Source: Ornithodoros turicata
Taxonomy: Eukaryota; Arthropoda; Arachnida; Ixodida; Argasidae
Assembly: GCF_037126465.1 (NCBI RefSeq)
Contig: NC_088202.1
Span: 101,153,962-101,217,961, forward strand
Length of the DNA stretch: 64,000 nucleotides
Reading direction: 5' to 3'
A program made the translations under genes and the position numbers. The notes beneath the pieces were generated by a model. That model made no database searches and was not told where the DNA came from. It saw only the letters and a list, made by a program, of their open reading frames with translations. Below, piece by piece: positions 46,862-56,900 of the stretch (position 1 is its first letter; the number at the start of each line of letters is the position of its first letter).

Positions 46862-46987
46862 TTTACTTGAAACATCACATCCTGCCCCATTGTGCCTTGG
46901 GGTAGTGGGCCGCACCTTACGTGGCGAATTTCCCCATTCATTATCATAAACTTATTTGTTGTTGTTGTTGTTGTTTACTTGAAACAT
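46862..46987 (+). mobile_element. LINE 3' tail insertion with 14-bp TSD
   Basis: A 98-bp fragment (46876-46973) of the I-like LINE 3' UTR lies between perfect 14-bp duplications TTTACTTGAAACAT (46862-46875 and 46974-46987). It holds the hairpin TGGGG (46898), GCCGC (46909-46913), GTGGC (46921-46925), CCCCA (46932) and ends in (GTT)n. This is a very short 5'-truncated retrotransposition event and fixes the exact 3' end of the family. Confidence 0.88.
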
Positions 46988-47374
46988 GTTCTATACTTAA
47001 GTAGCCTTGCACATAATAGCCGTAGTAGGCTTTGCACATTAAGATGTATAAATCACTGCCACCCCATGGTGAACGGCAGGCTAGGCAAGCAGACCGCTCG
47101 TTTACCCAACGTTACACATGGCAGTGAATCGGCACTACTCTCCATTGCTCAATTGGAGTACCCTCCGTTTTAAATATGCGTGTCTCCAAAGGACATAACA
47201 GGGGCCACAAGATAGAACCTGTCTGCTAAACACAACAATGTTGTTTCCCTACACTCCAAAAACAGGTGGTGGGTGGTGGTGAAGGTGAGCTCGCCGTTAT
47301 CTCTAAAACGAGAACGGGAGCACATAACGCGCTCCACGGACATCCAGCAGTCACAATGATATCGTTCTGTCGGG
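46988..47374. other. No recognised feature
   Basis: GGTGGTGGGTGGTGGTGAAG at about 47266-47285 resembles sequence next to other repeats but could not be assigned. Confidence 0.35.
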
Positions 47375-47558
47375 GTTAGTATGCGTCCTGGGCCGACTTC
47401 AGAGGGAACTGTACCAACATTCATCTGGAAAAGTCTGCCGGAAAACTCAGAGAAAACCACAGACAACGCAGCCAGTGCCAGGATTTGAACTCCCGTCAGC
47501 TCCCAGTCTGGGCGCGGAAGGCGGTCGTCCTAACCACTATGCCACGCGAGCTGGTCGC
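47375..47558 (-). mobile_element. tRNA-derived SINE (Ruka-like), near complete
   Basis: Minus strand: CTCGCGTGGCATAGTGGTTA carries box A (TGGCATAGTGG), followed after about 40 nt by GGGAGTTCAAATCCTGGCAC with box B (GTTCAAATCC), then the SINE body (TTTTCTCTGAGTTTTCCGG, ATGAATGTTGGTAC) and GAAGTCGGCCCAGGACGCAT ending in ACTAACCCC. Box spacing matches a tRNA head, so this is a polymerase III-type SINE and the best copy in the window. It has no protein. Confidence 0.85.
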
Positions 47559-49192
47559 TATGCTGTCGACATCTCACCTCGTGCACCTGGCACACCGTAC
47601 ACTCGCCCCTAAAGCTTATCTCAGTGATCAAAAACACACCGTGGTGTTCTACGCAGCTGGAAATCCTGCTCACACCAGCTCCTCTTCTCTCTCTCTTTTG
47701 TCATGCTCTGTCATTGATTGCTCTCGCCGCCTCGTCTCATTCAAAAATCAAACAGCTGTTTCCCGTCTCTTATCCCTGATAATTAACGTGCGTATGCTTC
47801 GGTAAACATTTCGAATAAATTGAATTCAATATACGTATATTTTACATTTCGAATTCTATTCCTCTGTTATTGCAGTTTGACGTAGCTTTGCCGAGCTTTG
47901 TCGAGTCTTGCGACAGTAATTCGTTCGAACTCTCATATACGCCACGGACAACCAGAGCCGTTAGAGGGTGAGAAGAGGAAGGAAGGAAGACCCTCCTGTC
48001 AAGGAGACGCCTCGAAGAAACTCCTGGCCACGTCAGCCATCCTGCTCATAAGGGGGAAACACAAATGAGTTTTAAGCGGAAGAAAACCATGTCATCGGGC
48101 CTGGCGCGTTATGCGAAAGAGTAATCGATATTTTCCTCGTCGAACACCAGCGCGTACGTCCAAAAAGAGGGAGCAACCTATCGTAGCGTATATACCTGGC
48201 AGCAGCCAAGGCATGCCTGGCGCTATATGATCATCGGCGTCATGCCGGTGATGGACGGACCCAGATTCCACGAAAGCAGAAGAATTTAACGGACAGCGCC
48301 ATAACACAGGCGAAGAAGGGATACAAATGGGCAACATCCCAGGCCTCCTATAACGCGGACTCCCCACATACCAGTTGGAAAACTAGAGTACTTTCAGAAG
48401 TTAGGCAGAACGAGAGAACGGGTGCTTTGATAGGATGTTTTATATGGCGGTTATGTTGTAGTTGTGCGTACGGTAGGCTGGTATCGACGGCATATTGTGG
48501 GCTTCTAAAATGTGAGTCGATAGAAGAGTGAACCGATGTGGCGAGCTTTTTATATCGGCACCAGCGTATCCTATTGAAGTGGGATGGCTGAGTTGAATGA
48601 TAGGCACTGGCGTTGGGAAATTGCGCAGTGCTGTTGTACGATGGCGTCGAAAGGAAAGACGAATAGTCGTTCAGGTGATGTAAGTTGGTTGTCTATTTTG
48701 CCGTGAAAGAATGAGTTGCGGGGAATTCTATCATATAGCGCGATATCGGACGTATCTGCTTCGGCGAAAACGATGGAATGTTTTCGAGATTGTCCAGTTT
48801 AATATATAGCGCATGACGTCATAACACGCGTAAGAGATACGCATACAAGGTGGAAATAAGTAGAGACAGCTTCAAGTCTCGCCCGCGTATGTATCTTGTG
48901 TTTGTGTGTTAGTTGCGGCAGGTGTAGCAGGAGTTGCGGCAACTGATGCAGCAGGTGTAACTCGCCATGAGAAATGTCACTGGAGGCTAAAATTAAAATC
49001 GCTGGTCTATCAAAGGAAATGCGCGAGGCTGAAGTTGATATTCCTTCTTTACACTCATAAGTTGGACATTACTACTGACCAGTGCATATAGAACGTACAA
49101 ACGAGGCAAGCACGATACAGCCATGGATGTAATTTATTGGTAAATGTGCCCCCACAGAGAGATATCCATCATTTTCCACAACTTCCGTCGTT
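47559..49192. other. No recognised gene
   Basis: Short frames only. GTTGCGGCAGGTGTAGCAGG at 48913 and AGTTGCGGCA/GCAGCAGGTGTAAC just after it form a small local repetition (48911-48962). Confidence 0.4.
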
Positions 49193-49608
49193 TACAGGGT
49201 GTTTCATCTAAAGGGATAAAAAAATTCTAACTGGCGACATAGTCGCCGGAGGATTGTGGTACTTTCGCCAATTACCATCTGGAAACTTTTGGCCCGCCAT
49301 TTAGGAAGGCTTTGAACAGTGTTTAATTGAGGGAAATTTATTTTTTCAATCGCGCATAGCTCTTGTTGGGTCTCCGGTTATCCGTGGAGGACTTCATATT
49401 TCTTTTTTTTTTTTTTTTTGAAGTTACGTTGGCTTGACAGTTTTTCAAGTTCGATTGAAAATGTTAATTTCCCTCAATAAAAAATTGTCCAAAGCCTTCC
49501 TAAAAGACGGCAAAAGAGTCCAGAAGGTAATTGCCGAAAGTCCCACAATCCTCCGGCGAGTACGTCGCCAGTTAGAATTTTTTATCACTTTAGGTGAAAC
49601 ACCCTGTA
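49193..49608. mobile_element. Mariner-type foldback MITE with TA duplication
   Basis: TA at 49193-49194 and 49607-49608 flank a 412-bp element with terminus CAGGGTGTTTCA on both ends. The inverted arms run about 175 bp (49195-49370 against 49430-49606) and share TTCTAACTGGCGAC, TCGCCGGAGGATTGTGG, TAGGAAGGCTTTG and TTGAGGGAAATT. A T run of about 18 lies near the centre. TA duplication and CAGGGTG-type ends indicate Tc1/mariner mobilisation; no transposase is present. Confidence 0.88.
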
Positions 49609-50026
49609 TGTTAGTTTTTTTTTTTTTTTTTTTTTTCATTGACGTCGTCCCTGTACAGGGTAACTAGCCTCAAAAAGGCGAGACTGCCGGCATGATGCAA
49701 GTTCAGCTAAGTTACGTTTCAGTTTCCATTCGGTGAGATATCCTATTTAGAAGACTACTAAGGTTCGAAAACACAATATAGGGAATATTATACACCCACT
49801 GCAATGACCTAGAAATACTAAATGAACGGTGAATGCGACGAGGGTGAGGGTCAGGACAATAAGGGCCGAGGACTATACATCATATCGGCAATCCCGCTAG
49901 TGACGCCATGGAATAAACTCTTCTGGTAGTGCCTTCTAGGACATGAGTATTGTATAAATAAACAAATAAAAGAGAAACAAGATAAAATAAGCTCAACATG
50001 CCAACTTCCGCGCTAACTGTCTTGTG
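49609..50026. other. No recognised feature
   Basis: A T run of about 21 (49615-49636) directly beside the MITE, then unassigned sequence. Confidence 0.4.
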
Positions 50027-51067
50027 TACAGGGTGTTTAACTTTAGCCTTTACATAATGTTTATAAGAAGGCTATGAGAACAGCATAGATGTTTTTGCAG
50101 TTGAGTTCTACGGCCAGGCGGACATCCTCTGGAAGATAGTATATGTAACTACGAGATGACTATATACCTGAAATTGGTTAAATAACTTTTTAATCAGGCA
50201 ATTTCGGCAAAAGCGAAATAGCAGATTGAGGGACTATCCTACTTGAACATTGTAATTCCACGTTCAAAAAAAAAAAAAAGATCCTGAAACACGCACGTGC
50301 GTTAAAATATCCATCCCGAATTTTGATATGGAAATGAGCCGAAACCGAAAAGGCGCGCCTGAGGAGCGCATCACGCTCACCGACGGAGGCTTATCTTGGT
50401 CCGAAAGCTGCTTATCTGGCCAGCTGTGTGGCACATACTCCAATCATCTCCATTGCTCCACAGCACTTGGCCCTCTGATGTGAAATGAGCGCTCTACTCC
50501 CCAGGTTCCCGGTCGCCGTGGTTTCGGTTTCGGCTTATTTGCATACCAAATTCGGGGATGGATATTTTAACACAGGTGCACGTTTTAGTATTTGGTAAAC
50601 GTGAAATGGCTTGCAACTAGGATAGCCTCTCGATCAGCCTACGAAGATCCTGGGCTCCATCGTCGGGTTCTTCACCTGCTCATGGACTTCCTGTCGTCCA
50701 CTGGATTGCTTCAGACGCCTTTAGTTCTTTCTTGTGTTTTCATCCTTCCCTCATCATCTTCACATAATGTTCCCGTGCAATGGGGTAGGGTACCGCACCA
50801 CCGCGGTGAAACACCCCATCTCATCGTCACCATTTATTGTTGTTGTTGTTGTTGTCTCGATCAGCCATCTGGCTTTTGCCCAAAATCCCATAATTAAAAA
50901 GTTAATTAACGAATTTTAGGAAATTAGTCATCTCGTAGTTGCACACTTTCTTCGAGAGGATGTCCGCCTGGCCGTATAGAACTCAACTGGCAAAACGACA
51001 TCTATGCTGCTCACATAGTTTTTTTTTAAATAAAAATTATGTAAAGGCTAAAAATAAACACCCTGTA
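50027..51067. mobile_element. Foldback element, copy 2, with TA duplication
   Basis: TA at 50027-50028 and 51066-51067 flank an element beginning CAGGGTGTTTAACTTTAGCC and ending with the inverse of CAGGGTGTTTATTTTTAGCC. Arms continue inward: AGCATAGATG (50082) with CATCTATGCT (about 50999), TTCTACGGCCAGGCGGACAT with ATGTCCGCCTGGCCGTATAG, and AACTACGAGATGACT with AGTCATCTCGTAGTT. An inner pair GAAATGAGCCGAAACC and GGTTTCGGCTTATTTGCAT lies toward the centre. The original length would be about 810 bp; the rest is an inserted LINE fragment. Its terminus is the same CAGGGTGTTT as the MITE at 49195, so one transposase may move both. Confidence 0.88.
50628..50866 (+). mobile_element. 5'-truncated I-like LINE inside the foldback element
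   Basis: The insert (50640-50854) lies between perfect 12-bp duplications TCTCGATCAGCC (50628-50639 and 50855-50866). It begins within the ORF2 C-terminus: GLHRRVLHLLMDFLSSTGLL aligns with the end of the LINE at 13-14 kb (QHRRALQIFLDSLQNTGFLY). It then has a 3' UTR with hairpin TGGGGT (50781), ACCGC (50792-50796), GCGGT (50803-50807), ACCCCA (50813-50818), CTCATCGTC and (TTG)n. It postdates the foldback insertion. Confidence 0.9.
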
Positions 51068-51926
51068 TTTAGGGGACCGATAAAGTTTGCAACAGTTTCA
51101 CGGGGACGTACGTTCGACGTCAACAATGGCCAAACCTGAGAAAGGAATGTAAATCTTTGCTTCATTTTCGGTATAAGAACACACCTACTGAGAAAAGAAA
51201 CAACTAACAGAATACATCATCACAATGTGTAGATGGAGTCAAGGGGAACGCAGTCGTGGTCGCAGGCCTTTTTGCGATAGGACCCCGTACAGAAGAAACA
51301 CTGCATAAACCACAAGCGTTCATACAACAAGAGGGAATCGAAGAGGGAACGCAACAACCGTTAATGTTTCTTTGTTGGCACCTTCTTTGCTTTGGGAAGA
51401 AAATTGGGCGATACCTTTCTTTGTCGAGATTCCCCTGCATTCTTTTCTTTTGATTTCGAGTTAGCGTGTGCTTTATTTTTTTTACTCTCACTCTCTTTTT
51501 TTATCGCGACGACCTGCTCAAGGCGCTGGTTGATAAGAGAAAGACCTTTGTTAAGGAGTCCGTTGGACAAGGGGCACGCCTGTTGAGAAAAATAGTTGTT
51601 CGTGCCGCCGTGTATGTAGATGCTTTGATAACGCTCGTCTACTTCAATACCAGAAAGACGGGCGGTTCTTATCTCAAGGCAAATGCATGCGTGAATGCAT
51701 ATTGAATTGAAACGAATAGAAAGTTGCTATTTCCATGGACCGCCCTTTTTAGAGAACGGAGTACTGGATGCGTGACCAAGAGACGATGGAGTTTCAAAGC
51801 GTATTTTTCTTTTTAACATACCATTTTGAGAATAATTTATGGCAATGTATACAACGTTGCGTCCCCGAATCTTTCCTAACACTAATACGTTCAGGCATGG
51901 GTATCCCGTGTGCTGTGATAACATAG
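51068..51926. other. No recognised feature
   Basis: A Lys/Ser-rich 69-codon minus frame (51361-51570) looks like composition bias. No motif was recognised. Confidence 0.4.
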
Positions 51927-53060
51927 TACAGTCGTGCCCAAAAGTTTTGAGACTGACATCATTTTGTTTTTCACAGTTTGCTGCTAGCTATTTGCGCAAA
52001 ATGTATCTATGGTGTATACGCATATACTGAAGTGAAGTTTTTAACGCTTGTTGACATGTACATCCAGTTTGCACAAAGACTCAGTATTTCAATAATAGTG
52101 ATAGCGGTGCAAGTTGGGTAACATTCATCGTGGATAAGCGCAAAGGACCGGACAGCAGAGACGAACACAGTACAAGGCGCTTACAGTGTTAACCCTTCCT
52201 CTTGGAGACTTTTGCATTTCGTTCCGTCATGCTGGTTATCAACTTCTGTGCCAATTCCTGACTGATGGCGGTCCATTCTCGCCCTAGGAGTGCTTCCTGC
52301 CCATCAGGATTTCTGCGCTTTTATTTTCTAACCCTCTTCTTGAGGATTGACTACAGGTTCTCAATCGGATTGAGACCTGGGCAGTTCCCTGGCTATGGAC
52401 AGAAAATTTCAATGTTTTGTTCACCGAGCCACTTAGTTATAACTTGTGCCTTGTGACATGGTGTTGTTGGGGTTGTGCCTTGTGACATGACTCCATCATG
52501 TTGGAAAAAGCAGTTGCTCATGGAGACTGGTTTAGGTACAATTCCTTGTTCATGGCAGTGTTTTTGGCGGAATTTTAATCGAGTCCATTCCCTTTGATGA
52601 CATTCAGGAGGTCTCAGGGCGGTTCACTCTTGTTATGACACAGGTCACCGTAGCGCTCACCTTGCGGTCTTCGGATAAGCATATTTGCAGATGTCCCAAA
52701 CAGTCTGAAGGCAGCTACGTTAGAGAAGATAAATTGTTTTTAATAATAATAAATAATGAAGTTGTAAATAAGTTTTAAATAATAATAAAGTTTTCTGCAG
52801 TCCAGTGCCTGTACTTCCCGCAGAATGGCGGTCTGCCCTTGATATCTTTCCTGGGGGAAAGTGGCTTCTTTGCCGGTCTCCGTGACTCCAGGCCAGCCCC
52901 CCTAAATCCTTCGCCTCACCGTGCGTGCGGGTGCACTGACACCTGGCATTCCTGAGTAAGCTCTGCACTGCTGGCGAATCGATCCCGTAGCTGAACCCTG
53001 TTTAACAGACGGTCCTTGCGCTTGGTGTACTTTTCGTGGGCGCCTTGAAGCTATAATCGC
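51927..53060 (-). pseudogene. Decayed Tc1 transposon with transposase remnant
   Basis: TA (51927-51928) followed by CAGTCGTGCCCAAAAGTTTT is a typical Tc1 terminus. On the minus strand transposase pieces appear in order. An HTH region (SVHPHAR..GAGLESRRPAKKPLSPRKD) lies at about 52850-52960. SNVAAFRLFGTSANMLIRRP, which follows the first catalytic Asp in Tc1, lies at about 52660-52730. FQHDG with the second Asp lies near 52505. WLGEQNIEIF and PGNCPGLNPIENL with the final Glu lie at about 52355-52440, then SILKKRVRK and the C-terminus. It is inactive: many stops and frameshifts, an AT-rich block (52735-52800) where SDES should be, a 29-bp duplication (52444-52489), and no N-terminus or second TIR. 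The family codes one DDE transposase of about 340 residues. Confidence 0.87.
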
Positions 53061-53249
53061 ATCAGTTGAACCTATGTCTATATATTAGTCTACATGACCG
53101 GGAAAGGCTTTGTAATTAATTGCAAATCATCTGATCACTCTTCATGATAATCTAAAGTAAATGCCGACCGCTACGTCAGAAACTAAAGCACTAACCGCTG
53201 TTGAAAAAAAAAAAGTGACTCTCAAAACCTTCAGTCACGACTGTATGAA
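53061..53249. other. No recognised feature
   Basis: Short AT-rich interval between the Tc1 remnant and the foldback element; it may be what replaced the lost Tc1 end. Confidence 0.35.
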
Positions 53250-53990
53250 GGGTATAATTTTTTTTAAATATCCAAAACATATTTAAAGAAAACAGCTATG
53301 AGAGCAGCATGGATGCCGTTTTCGCATTGAGTTATACGACCGGGCGGACATACTCCCGAAGGGAGTAAGTAACTGCTACATGACTACTTCATTCATTAAC
53401 GTGCTTTTTGGATGGGTGGGGGATGGGGGGGGGGGGCTCTAGGTGAAAAGTGAGATAGCAGAGGGGAGACAATCCTCATTGAAAGCCATTTCATTTTTTA
53501 AGGATCCTGAAGCGCGCACGTACGTTGAGATATCCATAACCGAAGTTTGCTATGCAAATGCGCCGAAACCGAAACCACGTGAATCAGGAGCACAGGGACG
53601 ACAGCGCTCATTATTCCACGTCGGAGTGTCACGTGCTTTGGAGCGACGGAGGTGACTCAAGTAGGTGCTCATCTGCTGGCCAGATCAACCGCTTTGACAG
53701 AGATAAGCCTTCGACGGCGAAAGTCATGCGCTTCTGAGGCGCGCGGTTCCGGTTGCGGCTCATTGGCATAGCAAAATTCGGCTACGGACATTTCAATGTA
53801 CGTGCTCGTTTCAGGAAAGAAAGAAAAAAATAGAATGGTTTTCGACCAGGATCGCCTCCCATTCTGCTATCTCACTTTTGCCCAAAAGCCCTAATCAAAG
53901 AGTTAACTAATTAATTTTAGGTAATTAGTAATTTAGTAGTTGCATACTCTCTTCGAGAGAACGTCGGCAAGTGCGTATAGCAGAATGGGC
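53250..53990. mobile_element. Foldback element, copy 3
   Basis: Shares with copies 1 and 2 AGCTATGAGAGCAGCATGGA, GTTATACGACCGGGCGGACA, ATGCAAATGCGCCGAAACCG and, mirrored, GGTTGCGGCTCATTGGCAT, TTTTGCCCAAAAGCCC, TAGTAGTTGCATACTCTCTT. The outer CAGGGTGTTT termini are lost. A G run (53419-53437) lies inside the left arm. Not coding. Confidence 0.8.
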
Positions 53991-56900
53991 AGAATGAATA
54001 ATGAATAATATCCCAAATAAACCAATATAGTGCTTTACGCTCAGTGTTTGGAAGAAAGTGTCGTTGCCTTTTATCAGTATACGCAGGGTAACAAAACGCG
54101 CATCGGAGAGTTAGACTGGAGGCAACGTCTTCTTGCGCATCTCCATTTTCAAGTGACTTACACTACATATTGTAGTGACTATATATAGTAGTATGTAGTG
54201 ACTATAGTATAGTACACATAGTGACTTATACTACATATTTCCTTGGTCCTGCTGACCATATATTTCTATCTATACATGTCCAGCTCCCGAGCAGCCTGCA
54301 CTAGTGGTTCAACGGAATGTCAATCATATGCGGTCGCACTACTAGCCATGTGGAGGAACCGCGTATGACGTAGTTTAGGCAGGCTTTGTACAACTGAGCA
54401 TTAGGCGCGTTCCTGCTCTTCAAGGGCGCACTTTTTCTGAGTAGAGAAGGGAACTAACCTCTATCTATTTTATCGATCCAATAGGGTTACGGGTTGATTA
54501 AGAAAACTTAATTACTGAGAATGTCGTCATTTTTAGAATGGTTCTCGTTGACTAGTTTTCACGCATTTGTAACTTGTGTAGGTCACGCCCAAGTCAAGTT
54601 TGGCCCAATAGTTGCTCAAAGCGACGATATTGCTGGAAGTGGAAACAGAATGACATCGATGTTCCACTCCTTTGTTTGTTCGTTTCAGCCGATCCGACAA
54701 GGCATTGTTAGCACGTCTTTTTTTCTGTCTAGAAAAGTAGGAGAGCGACAACAATACAGACAAGCAAAAGTCAATGGTAAAACAGCGGCAAAGATGAGGA
54801 AGAAAACCTGCATGTTTTAGCTCTTTCGGAGAGCAATTCCCGTTTCCACTCGCAAGAAGAAATCATGGGTTTCGAACTTTGAGCAACTGGATTTCATTCC
54901 GTGATCTTCGAAGTGGCGAAACCGCGCAGGAGAGACTGCACTGCGGATTCTAACGTGATGGGCCACAGTAATACAGACTGAACGGGGCACCAGCGGAGAA
55001 CTCAGCGTTAAAAGCAATACTCGGCAGCAATCACGATAATGCTGTTTCGATAGGTACGGGCCACGCTAGCGAAAATACGACGGTGGAGGGCACGGCGGAG
55101 TGAAAGAGAAGGAGCGAAGGAGAAAAAGAAAAAAAGGAAAAGAAAAGAAAGGAAACAGGGTGAAAGGGGGAAGACGCACAGAGAATATTGCAGGGAGGAA
55201 ATAACGTGAAAACAAAAATAAAATGCACTTGTAATTGGATTACTCTCCTATTATGCCCTCCTCCTTCCTCATAATCTCTCTGGTTCTTTTTTTTTTTTTT
55301 TTTCCTGTCTTCTTTCGCGCACTTTTCTTCCACGAGGGAGAGCTCCTTCTTTTTACCTGGGTTTTGATTTCGCTGAACGCGACATATTCGTCTGTGTTTT
55401 TCTCTGTCCATATTTCAGGTACACGATAGTCTGATTGCTTTTAAATGTGCGGTTGTTCATAATTTCGATATTGCAATTAGCCGAGCATCGTGCTTCTGTC
55501 ATCGGTAAATGGCTGTATTTGTAAAAAAATATAAACAATAATAAATGAAAGAGTGGTTGTTTTGATCGGTCGCGTTCAGTATAAATTCAACGTTTGCGTT
55601 TGGTGAATCGATAGGGAGAAATGTCTTATGAGCTGATCTTAATTTAATATGATTTTTTTACACTGAGCCTGTTTGGTACAAATGCATGCCCGACCTGTAT
55701 CCTATCGAAATGTGTAACATCAATAGACGGAAAAGCCTTAGGTCCGGACCCGCCGATACACATATGAGGATGCTAATAATGATGTTGTTCTACTGCTCCC
55801 GTATTCGCTGTTTCTCTATCGGCTAACCTGTACATACGTCATTTTAACATAATGTTCTTTGTTTCTTTGCAGGTAAGGAACACGTACATTTATACATCAC
55901 CAAAAGCAGGCTCATTTCAAAACGGGTGAGCAAAGTTGACTGCAATACAGAACGAAAATGTGCAATGCTGCGCCCAAGAAAGAAACATATAAAACAAGCA
56001 AATATAAATATGGTACGTAGCCGTCGGTCTCCATTGAGAATCAGAATCAGGTGCAGTGTAGAAGAGACGCCCCGAACTCGGCGCTTCATTGAACCACGAA
56101 AGATTTACAGGTACTGCGGCCGCATAGCCCGCAGGCTTTGCTCATAAATTCCCAGCTCGAGAATAAAGAATGAACTGGTCCGAGGGACCAGTATGACTAT
56201 GCGTGCAGAAGCATGAAATATATTTAACGTAGGTTTTGAAAGAAACCAGCTTTCCTGTCACCATGGATTGGAAAGTGTGGAAACGTGTGAGACAAGGTTT
56301 TGTGGCCGAGGCGAGTCGCATAATTCACAGAAATTTAGTTTCCGTTGATGCTAATACGACAATACGTCAATATTGCAGCAGGCAAGATATTAATATTGGC
56401 AGTGGCATTTGAAAGCTTATTCCGAAAGAAACCCACACTGCACATTTTATGCGCGACAGAAAACTTTAAATATTTTTAATCACGACTGAAATTGCGGTGA
56501 AAAGAGGCGCGGCGACGCCTGGTGGGAAACAATCTCCCATTCGTCGAGGAATAGTGTTACATGTCCTCATCCTTCTATCAACTAAGTCATGGGCAAAGTA
56601 GCCGGCTTCTTGAACTTTCTTTGAAAAGTTTGTTCAAACGAGATAGTTCCGTACCGTGTGTATAGTTTCGAAGCACGAGCCTACTTATGTTAGATTGTGT
56701 ACCCACCTATGTTAGGTATGCTGTTCTGCTAGATTTACCAAATATGAATATTGCAGCGGGTTTGAAAGCGAATGTGATTTAACACATGGAGACGAAATTA
56801 GCGCAATAAGCCGATGGCAATCTATGGCAGTGTACAGGCAGTGTTCTTTGCTTCTTGTTTCTCTAAACCGCATTAAGTCTGCACACGTCCCAGATGAAAG

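Noticed and set aside
53409..53437. G run as a further poly(C) retroposon on the minus strand
   Set aside because: It lies within a foldback arm and lacks the family sequence next to it.
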